From: Shewanella carassii
Lineage (GTDB): Bacteria > Pseudomonadota > Gammaproteobacteria > Enterobacterales > Shewanellaceae
Direction of reading: 5' to 3'
DNA: 64,000 nt
NCBI RefSeq assembly: GCF_002777975.1
Contig: NZ_NGVS01000031.1
Span: 227,029 to 291,028, forward strand
Part shown: positions 8,301 to 17,418 of the stretch, in pieces
Numbering within the stretch: position 1 is the stretch's first letter
Layout: every line of letters starts with the position of its first letter
Notes under the pieces: model-generated
Database searches by the model: none
Told to the model about the DNA's origin: nothing
Seen by the model: only the letters and a program-made list of their open reading frames with translations
Program-made: the position numbers and the translations under genes

Positions 8301-9521
8301 TCAGAACTGATAACCTACGCCCAGATTGAACCCATCTGAGTCTGACTTACCGCCACGTTTTTCGTAGTCGGCCTTGAACACCACATTCTCGTGCAACCAG
8401 TAGTTGATACCCACATTGGTTTGAGTTTCTTTGGTGTCTTGATTGTCACCGGCATTGTTGTCCCATTCGTTGTAGCGGGCGAAGATGCCGAACTGCTCGT
8501 TAAAGCGGTAGGACGGCTCTATATACCAGCCATTTTGCTTGTCGCGACCCAGGGCTTCTGCTTCAAATCCATCTATGTCCCACTCGGCATAGAGGGCTCT
8601 GATGCTGAAGTTTTCTATGTGGTAGATGGCGTGCGCCGACCACATCAGAGCCGAGGCGGTGTCTACACTGGCTTCGCCTTGAGTCAGATCCGATTGGTAC
8701 TGAACCGTGGCGGCCAGCTCCAGACCGGGAACGGCTGTGTATTTCACCCGGCCGGTATAGGCCAGATCGTCAGCCTTGGCCTCGGAAACCTTTTGGCGAC
8801 CGCTTCTTGGCTTATAGGCATTTTTACCTGTGGTAGGGACATTCAGGCCCGAGGTCACGGCCGCATCGAAGGCCAGTCCGGGAGCCGCCTGGATATTCAT
8901 TGCCAGACCCGCTTCCCACCAGGTAGCCGGGAGTATGTCTTTCTCAACCGGGTTGCGCTCGACACCATAAAATGCCGGTGGCTCGTGGGTTTCATTGATG
9001 ATGCCAACCGGCATCAGGAACAGACCCGCCTTGGCAGTCAGTGCTTGGTTGAAGTCGTGCTCTATGTAGGCCTGCTCCAGCTCGACTTCGCCATTTTGAC
9101 CATCGCCTGAGATGGAGTGCTCCACTTCCAGCTCGGAGAAGAAACGGGTGTTTTCGGTAAACTCATGGCCGAAGAAGAGCACGAAACGGTGGAAGTCGAA
9201 CTCTTTCTTATCCTCGCCCAGCTTGTTGTCTATGTTGTTGTAGTGCAGCTCGCCATAGCCGCCAATAGTGGTGGCGGTTTTTTGCGGGGTGGCATCTACC
9301 ACCTCGGCGGTCTGTTCAACCCGCTCAGCAGTTTGCTCGACCCGCTCGGCAGTTTGTTGCTGACGCTTTTCGGTTTCTGCCAGACGGCGCTCCAGATCCT
9401 TGAGGACCTTTTGCTGCTGTTCGATGATTTTGCGTAGCTCCTGAGTCTCGTCCGAGGCGAATGCCTGCGGGCCGCACAGGGCTGTCAGTAGCGCACTGGC
9501 AATGAGAGTTTTCTTGATCAT
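8301..9521 (-). CDS. Outer-membrane porin with N-terminal coiled coil (OprO/P-type)
   Basis: 406 aa with a signal peptide cleaved after QAFA. Residues 25-75 form a periplasmic coiled coil containing the heptads QTAERVE twice. A beta barrel follows, starting IGGYGELHYN and rich in alternating strands such as HRFVLFFGHEFTENTRFFSELEVEH and AGLFLMPVGIINETHEPPAFYGVERNPVE, typical of phosphate-selective-porin-like proteins. It ends in GVGYQF with the terminal Phe needed for BAM recognition. It is first in an operon with the FMN-binding and PepSY-TM genes, behind the palindrome at 9581-9607. Substrate is unknown; an iron-related role is inferred from that palindrome. Confidence 0.85.
   Translation of the reverse strand: MIKKTLIASALLTALCGPQAFASDETQELRKIIEQQQKVLKDLERRLAETEKRQQQTAERVEQTAERVEQTAEVVDATPQKTATTIGGYGELHYNNIDNKLGEDKKEFDFHRFVLFFGHEFTENTRFFSELEVEHSISGDGQNGEVELEQAYIEHDFNQALTAKAGLFLMPVGIINETHEPPAFYGVERNPVEKDILPATWWEAGLAMNIQAAPGLAFDAAVTSGLNVPTTGKNAYKPRSGRQKVSEAKADDLAYTGRVKYTAVPGLELAATVQYQSDLTQGEASVDTASALMWSAHAIYHIENFSIRALYAEWDIDGFEAEALGRDKQNGWYIEPSYRFNEQFGIFARYNEWDNNAGDNQDTKETQTNVGINYWLHENVVFKADYEKRGGKSDSDGFNLGVGYQF
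9310..9351 (-). repeat. Two 21-bp tandem repeats coding for porin heptads
   Basis: Units 9310-9330 and 9331-9351 match at 17 of 21 positions and each encodes the heptad (QTAERVE register) of the porin's coiled coil. Copy number could change without a frameshift. Confidence 0.7.
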
Positions 9522-9921
9522 CTTGGTTCCCGTTGTGATGTTACTGTTGTTGAAATCGAGCGAATTCTAGCAATTGATTTAATAAATGCAAACGATTTGC
9601 ATTTATTGTTGTGATCAAAGTTAACAAATGTCAGCGTCTGTAAACCGAGTTGTTATTGTTGAGGTTTTGCCTGAAAAACTGGCTTTACAAAGTAAGCTTT
9701 TGATCTTTTGAGCAAAGTAGTAAGGCTGTATTTGAGTTATCCAGCAGAGCTTGGAACCATTTTCGGATAAAGTCGCTGAAGTGCGATTGCTTGATTTTTA
9801 AACATTTAACCTTGGCTGGAAGTCAAGGCCAACAGATCGGGTGAGTTATTTGTCAAAAGGCGGTTAAACTGATAAACCTTTTTATTCCGGTTAGCCTTGG
9901 CTTTGTGAGTGTTCGAATAAG
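9522..9921. other. Divergent intergenic region between porin operon and DUF3581 gene
   Basis: About 400 bases with no credible gene. The only strong structure is the palindrome at 9581-9607 on the porin side. The rest is AT-rich promoter-like DNA. Confidence 0.7.
9581..9607. promoter_or_regulatory. 27-bp perfect palindrome, candidate Fur-type operator of the porin operon
   Basis: Arms AATAAATGCAAA and TTTGCATTTATT are exact reverse complements around the three-base centre CGA. The core ATGCAAA-n3-TTTGCAT resembles Fur-site variants in which GATAAT is replaced by TGCAAAT. It sits 60 bases upstream of the porin ATG, where promoter elements are expected. The symmetry is seen directly; binding by Fur is inference. 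Confidence 0.6.
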
Positions 9922-10653
9922 ATGTTTCTAGTTGATTATTTTAAAAGAGAAAATAACCAAATAACCATAGGCCGCAAGCAGGCCAGTGATTTTGCCAAGG
10001 GAGTCGCAGGGGATTTCAATCCTATCCATGATGAGGATGCCAAGCGTTTTTGCGTTCCAGGCGATCTTCTGTTTGCCCTGGTGTTGAACGATTATGGCCT
10101 TAGCCGCCGGATGCTGTTCAAGTTTGAAGGCATGGTCGGTGACGGCGTATGTCTGCATTTTCCTGGTGACCAGGGGGCCGAGCTGGCGATAGAAGATGAG
10201 CGCGGCAAACGCTACCTGAATGTCCATCGCGAAGGTGAAACGCGCCACTGCGAGCGGCAACTGGAGTCATTTGTCCGCAGTTATGTGGCTTTTTCCGGTC
10301 TCAACTTTACCCATGTTTTGGTGCCTTTGATGCGCGAGCATCAGGTCACCATTAATCCGGCGCGGCCCTTGGTTATCTATGAAAGCATGGGGTTTGAGCT
10401 GGACACCCTGGAGTTTGAGCAGGTTAAACTGGAGCTGATTAACAGCAATCTCAAAGTCGATGGCAAACGCGGCGATGTGACGCTGGATTTCGCGCTTATC
10501 AGTGATGATAAACAGGTAGGAACCGGACGTAAGACCTTGGTACTCAGTGGCTTACGTCCTTTCGACGAGGCGGCAGTGGAGGCCATGGTCAGTGAGTATC
10601 AGGCGCGCCGCGATGGCAGCTGGAATGGCGGCGGCTCGCAGACAAACGCTTGA
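9922..10653 (+). CDS. DUF3581 family protein with a MaoC-like motif
   Basis: 243 aa, cytoplasmic. Residues 22-42, ASDFAKGVAGDFNPIHDEDA, carry the GDxNPIH pattern of MaoC/hot-dog hydratases, followed by the expected FCVPGDLLFALVL helix. The later part (FTHVLVPLMREHQVTINPARPLVIYESMGFELD) fits the DUF3581 family of gammaproteobacteria. A hot-dog fold acting on a thioester is possible but unproven. The gene converges on the GGDEF gene with a 2-nt gap. The start is the ATG at 9922; the ribosome site is weak. Confidence 0.8.
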   Translation: MFLVDYFKRENNQITIGRKQASDFAKGVAGDFNPIHDEDAKRFCVPGDLLFALVLNDYGLSRRMLFKFEGMVGDGVCLHFPGDQGAELAIEDERGKRYLNVHREGETRHCERQLESFVRSYVAFSGLNFTHVLVPLMREHQVTINPARPLVIYESMGFELDTLEFEQVKLELINSNLKVDGKRGDVTLDFALISDDKQVGTGRKTLVLSGLRPFDEAAVEAMVSEYQARRDGSWNGGGSQTNA

Positions 10654-10655
10654 AT

Positions 10656-12635
10656 TCAAACTGCGTTGGCTTCTGAGTCCTGTGCCAGCTCACTTTCGAC
10701 TCGATTACGCCCAAGCTGCTTAGCCTGATACAGGAGTTTATCCGCAGTATCAGTCAGTTGACTGAAGCTTTGGCAACCGTCGGCGTCCAAAGCCACTCCC
10801 TGGCTAACGGTGAGTCTCAGTGGCTCGCCATTTTCCAGGGTGAATATGTGCTCGGCCACGCTTTGCCTAAGGGTTTCGGCAACAGACACAGCGTCATTCA
10901 AGCCGGTATTGGGCAGCAATAACATAAACTCTTCACCGCCAACCCGAGCCAGCAGATCATCCTTCCGCAGCAAGGCTTTCATCACCTTGGCCAGTTCGAT
11001 CAGCACTCGGTCGCCGTTATTGTGGCCATGAGTGTCATTGACCTTTTTGAAGCTATCTATGTCGAGCGTGATTAACGCCAGCGGGCCATGTCTGCGCTGG
11101 ACTTTGGCAGGCAGCAACAGTGTTTTTAGCCGAACAAGCAGCGTGCGCCATTTGGACAGGGATTCTAGGCCTTTATCCTCTGAAGCTTGATGGTACAGCA
11201 ACCAACCGGCCAGATAGCGGCGGTTATAGAGGCCGGTGAGGCTGTCGGTCTTGGCCAGCAGTCCCCACTTCAAGCGTGAGCGATTGAGCCAGAGAATGAT
11301 GATAGTGGCCAGTAACAGCAGCAACAGGATGATGCTGCTGATGATATTGAGTTGATTCAGGGTAGTACGGTTGGTTTCCAGCTCCAGTTTTTGCAGTACG
11401 TTGTTCCAGTTGAGATCCTGGTTTTCAAATTCGAGACGTTCTAAGTTAAACAGTAACTGCTGGCGATCCAGATTACTGACCAACTCCTTGGAGCTGTATA
11501 CGGCGAAGCGTTGCTGGTACTGCTCCAGCACCTCGTAGGCACGCTTGAAATTACCCAATCCGGCAAAGCCTTCGGCGCTGACCTTTAACAATTCTATCTG
11601 GGAGCGTAACAAGATTTGCTCCTTGGTCAAGCCGATAAGCAGAGGGTCGACATAGACGGCCATCTCGGCATACTGATGCTTGTTGAGTAACTCTTGGGCC
11701 TTGAGCAGTTGAAAGCGGCTGGTATAGAGGGTTGAAGTCTCGCGATATTGCAACTTGTCGGCCAGTTGCAGGTGCTTTGCCATGGACGACACATCCCCGG
11801 AATCCCGGTACTTTAGCGCCAGTTCTACATTGATGCGAAAGCGATACAGGCCGTAACCCAACACTCTGGCCAGCTCCAGCGCAGCTTGGTATTTGTCGAT
11901 GGCGGCTTCTGCCTGGCCCTGACGTTCAGCCAGCTGCGCCAATTCCAATTGCACCAGCATCTGGTTGTAGGACATCCTTCTGTCCTTGAAAAAATTAAAC
12001 GCCTTCTTGAGTAGTTTTTCTGAGCGCTCAAAGCCGTTGAGGCGCACCAGAAGTTGGCCCATGCCAAAGGAGATCCGTTCAAGCAACTCCTTGTCCTGGC
12101 TCTGATCGGCAGCGTCCAATGACAGCATCAGGCTGGCGTAGGATGCATCCAGCTTGCCCTGTTGTTCAAGCGCCTTGCTTTTCAGCAGCAGGGCTTCGGC
12201 CTGCAACGCCTTGTCGGCCGAATTTTGCTGACTATCTATTACTTTTTGCAACTCGCTGATGGCCTGTGTGACCTTGCCGGTTTGCAACATCACCTGTACC
12301 AGTCTCAGCTCCAGCTGGCTATGTTCGCTGGTTCCCGGAACCGCCAGTTTCAGGCCCTCTTTGGCGGCTTGCTCGGCGGCGGGTATCTCATGCAGCAGCA
12401 GAGATACTGTCGCCTTGGTCAGGTAAAAACGGGTCAACAGAGGCTTGGGCAGGTCTTTGAGTTGTCCGCCTTCCATCTCATGCAGTTGAGCCTGCGCCCT
12501 TTGTGGCAAGGAATAGAGCTGGCTTTCAGCCCCCTTAAGCAGGCGGGAGAATTGCTCTGCATTGGCCGCCGATAGGCTCGGGCTGGCCAGTATAATCATT
12601 ATTGCTATCCATGGCAGGCAGAAGCGTTTCTTCAT
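10656..12635 (-). CDS. Membrane diguanylate cyclase with periplasmic TPR sensor domain
   Basis: 659 aa. A signal sequence (residues 1-24) leads into a periplasmic TPR superhelix (about 30-400), a membrane helix at 430-451 and a C-terminal GGDEF domain (461-650). The active-site motif is GGEEF at 566-570, with Asp-rich ALITLDIDSFKKVND upstream and an intact inhibitory site RKDD five residues before it, so an active, product-inhibited c-di-GMP synthase is expected. Between NRRYLAGWLL and ALITLDID there are about 25 more residues than usual, a basic insertion. The signal is probably a periplasmic protein or peptide sensed by the TPRs. It is monocistronic. Confidence 0.92.
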   Translation of the reverse strand: MKKRFCLPWIAIMIILASPSLSAANAEQFSRLLKGAESQLYSLPQRAQAQLHEMEGGQLKDLPKPLLTRFYLTKATVSLLLHEIPAAEQAAKEGLKLAVPGTSEHSQLELRLVQVMLQTGKVTQAISELQKVIDSQQNSADKALQAEALLLKSKALEQQGKLDASYASLMLSLDAADQSQDKELLERISFGMGQLLVRLNGFERSEKLLKKAFNFFKDRRMSYNQMLVQLELAQLAERQGQAEAAIDKYQAALELARVLGYGLYRFRINVELALKYRDSGDVSSMAKHLQLADKLQYRETSTLYTSRFQLLKAQELLNKHQYAEMAVYVDPLLIGLTKEQILLRSQIELLKVSAEGFAGLGNFKRAYEVLEQYQQRFAVYSSKELVSNLDRQQLLFNLERLEFENQDLNWNNVLQKLELETNRTTLNQLNIISSIILLLLLLATIIILWLNRSRLKWGLLAKTDSLTGLYNRRYLAGWLLYHQASEDKGLESLSKWRTLLVRLKTLLLPAKVQRRHGPLALITLDIDSFKKVNDTHGHNNGDRVLIELAKVMKALLRKDDLLARVGGEEFMLLLPNTGLNDAVSVAETLRQSVAEHIFTLENGEPLRLTVSQGVALDADGCQSFSQLTDTADKLLYQAKQLGRNRVESELAQDSEANAV

Positions 12636-12826
12636 ACTCTTGGTGCTCTTTGAATCGAAAATGTCTGATACAAGTGATATTGGGGAGGGATTATCGCGTT
12701 GGCGGCTTGGGTTTGTCTAATTATTCACGGACGACTACTTAAGTTTGGGAATTGTCTGATAGAGCCGCTGCGCCCGCAGGAGCGAGGTGATCAACAAGTG
12801 AGGGGAAAGGTTGGTTGCAGTAAAAC

Positions 12827-12865
12827 AGCGCCGATAGCAGCAGATTTTGCTTGGCTATCGGCGCT
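12827..12865 (-). terminator. Rho-independent terminator of the TerC/CBS gene
   Basis: AGCGCCGATAGC (12827-12838) pairs perfectly with GCTATCGGCGCT (12854-12865). On the minus strand it is followed by GTTTTACTG. It lies just past the stop at 12872. Confidence 0.8.
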
Positions 12866-12871
12866 TGTGGA

Positions 12872-14470
12872 TCAGTTTTCTACTAGCGTTTGATAGGAGC
12901 CGTCGTTGGCTGGGCAGTTTTCAGTTTGCTGCTCCAGACGGCTTATTTTGACTTCGGCTATCTGGTGCTGATTCATCGCCGTCACCTCAAAGCGCCAAGG
13001 CATCAGAGTCAGTACGCTACCTGCTTCCGGGATTCGGCCAAAGCGCGCCAGCAACATGCCCGCCAGGGTGACGTACTCGTGATTATGGCTCTCGAGTTCA
13101 TCGCAGCCCAGTAGCTTCTCCAACTGATGCAGGTTAATGCTGCCGCGAGCGCGCCAACCATCACCATCGATACGGATCTCTTCGGCCTCATCTTCCTGGG
13201 GCAGCTCGCCGACTATGGCTTCGAGAATGTCGTGGCCGCTGACCAGTCCCAATAGCGCTCCGAATTCATCGGTGACCAGTGCCATGTCGGCCTTGGCGCG
13301 TTTCAGCTCTTCCAACAAACGGAACACGCTGATGCTTTTCGGCACTATCACCGGCTTGTGGCCGGGGCGCAGACTCTGCAGCGGCCGTTGTTGTTCTATG
13401 GCGGCCAGCAACTCCTTGGCACTGACCAGTGCCACGACCTTGTCTATGTCGCCGTCACACAGGGGGTACTGGCTGAAACTGTCGCTAAGCAGTTGCTGTT
13501 TTATCTGCTCGGAGCTGTGGCTGAGGTTAACCCAGCTTATTTCGGCCCGCGGTGTCATAATGCTCTTGATGCTGCGCTCGGCCAGAGTCAGCACCTCGCC
13601 GACCATGTTGCGTTCATCTTCACCAAAGCACTTACTTAGGGCGCGCTCGTCTTCGGGCAACTCTTCATCTTCTTCAATTTCTTCAAACTGCTTCTTGCCG
13701 CCCATCAACTTAAAGATGGCGTTGGCCGTCCTGTCCCTCAAGGGTTTGCGGGCCTCTCGTTGTTCGAACCTGCGTTGCCCCAACTGGTTGAAGAACTCGA
13801 TCATGATGGAGAAACCTATGGCGGCATACAGATAGCCTTTGGGAATATGGAAACCAAAGCCTTCGGCCACCAGGCTGAAACCTATCATCAGCAGGAAGCT
13901 GAGACAGAGCACCACCACGGTTGGGTGGGCGTTGACAAAGCGAGTCAGCGGTTTGGAAGCCAGCAACATCACGGTCATGGCCACCACTACGGCTGTCATC
14001 ATCACCCAGAGTTCATCCACCATGCCGACCGCAGTGATGATGGAGTCGATGGAGAATACCGCATCCAGCACCAATATTTGGGTCACAACTATGCCAAAGC
14101 CGGCATAGGCGACTTTCTGGCCAATTTCCGGCTCTTTGGACTCCAGCCTTTCATGCAGTTCGCTGGTGGCCTTGAACAGCAGGAACAGACCACCGGATAT
14201 CAGGATCAGATCCCGTCCGGAAAAACTGAAATTGGCAAGGCTGAACAGAGGTTGGTTGAGGGTGACCAGCCAGGACACCACGGCCAACAGGCCAAGGCGC
14301 ATCAACAGGGCCAGCGACAGGCCTATGACCCGGGCTTTGTCTCTTTGATGTTGAGGGAGTTTTTTAACCAGAATGGCAATAAATACCAGGTTGTCTATGC
14401 CGAGAACTATCTCGAGGATGATAAGGGTAAAGAGTCCGATCCATATGTGTGGGTCGAGCAAAAGTTCCAT
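12872..14470 (-). CDS. TerC-like membrane protein with CBS pair and CorC/HlyC domain (YegH/YoaE type)
   Basis: 532 aa. The N-terminal TerC domain has seven helices; the opening [18 protein letters not shown] includes the conserved ELxLSxDN-like acidic motif, repeated in [24 protein letters not shown] pair follows (about 310-430, beginning [10 protein letters not shown]), then a C-terminal CorC_HlyC domain (440-515, ending [14 protein letters not shown]). This is the YegH/YoaE architecture, thought to act in metal-ion export or sensing. The ATG at 14470 begins [10 protein letters not shown], the family start; an upstream TTG at 14491 is not needed. Confidence 0.9.
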   Translation of the reverse strand: MELLLDPHIWIGLFTLIILEIVLGIDNLVFIAILVKKLPQHQRDKARVIGLSLALLMRLGLLAVVSWLVTLNQPLFSLANFSFSGRDLILISGGLFLLFKATSELHERLESKEPEIGQKVAYAGFGIVVTQILVLDAVFSIDSIITAVGMVDELWVMMTAVVVAMTVMLLASKPLTRFVNAHPTVVVLCLSFLLMIGFSLVAEGFGFHIPKGYLYAAIGFSIMIEFFNQLGQRRFEQREARKPLRDRTANAIFKLMGGKKQFEEIEEDEELPEDERALSKCFGEDERNMVGEVLTLAERSIKSIMTPRAEISWVNLSHSSEQIKQQLLSDSFSQYPLCDGDIDKVVALVSAKELLAAIEQQRPLQSLRPGHKPVIVPKSISVFRLLEELKRAKADMALVTDEFGALLGLVSGHDILEAIVGELPQEDEAEEIRIDGDGWRARGSINLHQLEKLLGCDELESHNHEYVTLAGMLLARFGRIPEAGSVLTLMPWRFEVTAMNQHQIAEVKISRLEQQTENCPANDGSYQTLVEN

Positions 14471-14808
14471 AGTGGTGAACCAAGGGCTCAAATTGGGTTT
14501 AACTTGAGCCTATTGCAGCATAACTTGGGTGGAATGCTGAATTAATTTTGGTTAATCATTTTTGAGCACAACAGAAGGTGAGTGCAACATTATGTCTACA
14601 CCATTCGGGGCGTTGAGCTGTGTTTGGTTTTTTGAAACGCAAGATTTCTTAAAATTATTAAAACTATCAATTTGTTACATTTATTTTTGGTTGAATGAAC
14701 GTCAGTGCTGGCTATTCCAAATGCCTATTGGGGCTTAGTTACTTGACTGGGCCATTCATGGCTATCTATCAGCTGGATAACCCTAAAGCCTATCATCGGA
14801 GAGAATCA
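14471..14808. other. Intergenic region between TerC-like gene and the small ORF
   Basis: Non-coding, notably AT-rich in 14560-14695. It probably holds the divergent promoters for the TerC-like gene and the ynb-like operon. No clear operator or RNA gene was recognised. Confidence 0.5.
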
Positions 14809-14877
14809 ATGGACTGGATACAGAGAGGTGTAGCGGCATTTTTGTCCCTTGCTGGGGGCGCCGCCACTGTGGCGTGA
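14809..14877 (+). CDS. Possible 22-aa hydrophobic peptide
   Basis: ATG at 14809 with CGGAGAG seven bases upstream, a well-spaced ribosome site. It encodes MDWIQRG followed by a small-residue hydrophobic stretch rich in Ala, Leu and Gly, and stops at 14877. The frame extends upstream to 14695 but only this last part has a good start signal. It could be a small membrane peptide or a leader upstream of the lipid operon. I do not recognise it, and a chance ORF is possible. Confidence 0.3.
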   Translation: MDWIQRGVAAFLSLAGGAATVA

Positions 14878-15008
14878 TTCAGCCGCGGCTTTTTCCCTCA
14901 AGCACTTTGAAGCGCACTAAAAATCAGGCATAGTGCGCTCTGGTCATTTGCGCGAGACTCAAGGATGACTGTGAGAACTTTTCTTTCTCGATTAGGATGT
15001 TGTAGCCA

Positions 15009-15623
15009 ATGAGTTTGTCTGTTTATCAGTTGAAATCCCGCTTTCAGGGCCTACTGAGGCCACTGGTTGCCCGCCTGTATCGGCGCGGCGTCAGCGCCAA
15101 TCAAGTCACGTTGTTGGCGGCGCTGGGTTCTATACTGCTGGGAACCCTGTTGCTTATCTGGCCTCATCCTTGGCTCTTTGCCCTCATCCCGATTTGGATG
15201 CTGAAAAGAATGGCACTCAATGCCATAGATGGCATGTTGGCCCGCGAGTTTGGGCAGCAATCCCGTCTCGGCGCCTATCTTAATGAGCTCGCCGATATTG
15301 TTTCGGATGCGATACTCTATCTGCCTTTTGCCTTGCTAGGTGGTGTGGAACCTGCACTGGTGATCGCCTTGACCTTACTGGCCATAGCCAGTGAATATGC
15401 CGGGGTGCTAGGCCTGATGGTGGGAGCCGAGCGCCGCTATGATGGCCCCATGGGCAAGAGCGATCGCGCGTTTGTCTTCGGTATTCTGGGGCTGGCCGTC
15501 GCCTTGGGTTGGTTGACGCCATTCTGGCTCAATTTGATCCTGTCATTGGTGCTCCTGTTACTCTGCCTGACCATATTCAACCGGGTAAAATCCGGTTTGA
15601 AGCAGGGCGAGAGCGCAAGTTAA
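15009..15623 (+). CDS. ynbA: CDP-alcohol phosphatidyltransferase, YnbA-like
   Basis: 204 aa with about six membrane helices. The CDP-alcohol motif is present as NAIDGMLAREFGQQSRLG then AYLNELADIVSD. Compared with the canonical D-x2-D-G-x2-A-R-x8-G-x3-D-x3-D, the first and third Asp are Asn. As far as I recall the E. coli YnbA sequence, it has the same change, so it seems characteristic of this subfamily. It probably transfers a phosphatidyl or similar group from CDP-diacylglycerol to an unknown alcohol at the inner membrane. It leads a six-gene operon with YnbC-, YnbD- and YnbB-like genes. Confidence 0.85.
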   Translation: MSLSVYQLKSRFQGLLRPLVARLYRRGVSANQVTLLAALGSILLGTLLLIWPHPWLFALIPIWMLKRMALNAIDGMLAREFGQQSRLGAYLNELADIVSDAILYLPFALLGGVEPALVIALTLLAIASEYAGVLGLMVGAERRYDGPMGKSDRAFVFGILGLAVALGWLTPFWLNLILSLVLLLLCLTIFNRVKSGLKQGESAS

Positions 15624-15648
15624 GTTGGTTATCAAAGGAATGAAATAT

Positions 15649-17418
15649 ATGGATAATGCCGCAAGGGTACCCGAGGAACACTTTTTTACTACCCATGATG
15701 GATTCCAGCTGTTTTATCGTTTCTGGCCGGCGCAGGAAACCAATGAACAAGAGGATCCCGGGGCCGTGTTGCTGTTTCACCGTGGCCATGAACACGGTGG
15801 CCGAATGGCGCACCTGGTGGATGAACTGGCGCTGCCTGAGCAGGCTTTTTTCGCCTGGGACGCCCGTGGTCATGGGCAATCACCGGGCGCCAGAGGCGAC
15901 AGTCCCTCCTTCGGTACCAGTGTCCGCGACATTCAGACCTTTGTGGAACACATAGAGCGCAAACATGGATTCAGCCAAGAGCAGCTGTGTGTGGTGGCCC
16001 AAAGTGTCGGCGCCGTGCTGGCCAGCACCTGGGTGCATGACTATGCGCCTGCTATTCGTGCGCTGGTGCTGGCGTCGCCGGCCTTCAGCGTCAAACTCTA
16101 TGTGCCTTTTGCTATCCCTGGGCTCAAGCTGCTGAGGAGCCTCAAGGGCAACTTTTTCGTCAACAGCTATGTTAAGGCCAAGCTGTTGACCCATGACCCC
16201 GCCAGACAATACAGCTTTGAGACAGACCCACTGATCGCCAGGCCGATCTCGGTCAATGTGTTGTTGGGACTCTATGATGCCGCCGAAAGGGTGGTAGCCA
16301 ATGCCCAGGCGATTACTGTACCGACTCAGGTACTGATCTCGGGTGCCGACTATGTGGTTCGGCGCAAGCCGCAGCAGCAGTTTTTTGAGCGCTTGGGTTC
16401 CCAGCGTAAAGAATTGCACCTGCTGCCCGGTTTTTACCATGACACCCTGGGAGAGCTGGACCGGGCCGACCCGATAGCCAGGATCAGACGCTTCCTGCGG
16501 GCCAATATCGCCTCGCCGCAGGCGGCTGTGAATTTGTTGCAGCAAGATAAATTCGGCCCGAGCTGCGCCGAGAGTGAATCGCTCGCCGCCCCTCTGCCCG
16601 AGGCTTCCTGGCAGGCCAAGTACTGGCAAGCCACCCGCGCAGTGATGAAGCTGGGGGAGAAATACTCAGAGGGCATCGCCTTGGGGTTCGAGCGCGGCTT
16701 CGATTCGGGCAGTACCCTGGACTATGTCTATCGCAACACACCCTCCGGCAAGGGGGAGTTTGGCCGCTTTGTCGACAAACAATATCTCAATGCCATTGGC
16801 TGGCGCGGCATACGCCAGCGTAAACGCCATATCGAAGAGCTGCTGGCGCAGGCGCTGTCGACGCTGAGAAAGGAAGAAAAGCCGCTGCATTTGATGGATG
16901 TGGCCGCCGGACATGGCCGCTATCTGCTGGAGAGCCTGGCGAACAGCGATATCAAGCCCGATTCTGTGCTGCTGCGTGATTACAGTGATATCAATATCCG
17001 CGACGGCCGCGCCCTCATCGATGAGCTTGGTCTCGGTGACATAGTGCGTTTTGAAAAGGGCGATGCCTTCGACTTTGATTCGCTGGCGGCGGTCGAGCCC
17101 AAGCCAACCCTGGCGGTAGTCTCGGGCCTTTACGAGCTGTTTGGTGACAATGAGATGGTGTCCCGCTCCCTGGCGGGTATTGCCGCGGCGCTGGCGCCCG
17201 GAGGCCTGCTTATCTACACGGGCCAGCCCTGGCATCCGCAGCTGGAATTCATCGGCCGGGCCCTGACCAGCCACAGAGACGGTCAGCCTTGGGTGATGCG
17301 TCGCCGCAGTCAGCAGGAGATGGATCAACTGACCAAAGCCAACGGTTTTCACAAGTTGACTCAAAGAGTGGATGAGTGGGGCATATTTACCGTGTCCATG
17401 GCGCGTAAGGCCGACTGA
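15649..17418 (+). CDS. ynbC: Alpha/beta-hydrolase-methyltransferase fusion, YnbC-like
   Basis: 589 aa, matching the length of E. coli YnbC. Residues 1-290 are a lysophospholipase-type alpha/beta hydrolase: oxyanion region LLFHRGHEHGGR, nucleophile in VVAQSVGA (first Gly of GxSxG is Ala), Asp in ISGADYVV and His in GFYHDTLGE. Residues 340-589 are a class I SAM methyltransferase with motif I MDVAAGHGRYLLE and a later SGLYELFGDN. The ATG at 15649 has AAAGGA at 9 nt; an upstream TTG at 15625 is less likely. It overlaps the next gene as TGATG. It may deacylate or remodel and methylate the lipid made by the operon (inference). Confidence 0.88.
   Translation: MDNAARVPEEHFFTTHDGFQLFYRFWPAQETNEQEDPGAVLLFHRGHEHGGRMAHLVDELALPEQAFFAWDARGHGQSPGARGDSPSFGTSVRDIQTFVEHIERKHGFSQEQLCVVAQSVGAVLASTWVHDYAPAIRALVLASPAFSVKLYVPFAIPGLKLLRSLKGNFFVNSYVKAKLLTHDPARQYSFETDPLIARPISVNVLLGLYDAAERVVANAQAITVPTQVLISGADYVVRRKPQQQFFERLGSQRKELHLLPGFYHDTLGELDRADPIARIRRFLRANIASPQAAVNLLQQDKFGPSCAESESLAAPLPEASWQAKYWQATRAVMKLGEKYSEGIALGFERGFDSGSTLDYVYRNTPSGKGEFGRFVDKQYLNAIGWRGIRQRKRHIEELLAQALSTLRKEEKPLHLMDVAAGHGRYLLESLANSDIKPDSVLLRDYSDINIRDGRALIDELGLGDIVRFEKGDAFDFDSLAAVEPKPTLAVVSGLYELFGDNEMVSRSLAGIAAALAPGGLLIYTGQPWHPQLEFIGRALTSHRDGQPWVMRRRSQQEMDQLTKANGFHKLTQRVDEWGIFTVSMARKAD

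Noticed and set aside
9609..9627. CRP-like half site TGTGATCAAAGTTAACA near the porin promoter
   Set aside because: Only the left half matches TGTGA; the right half does not match TCACA.
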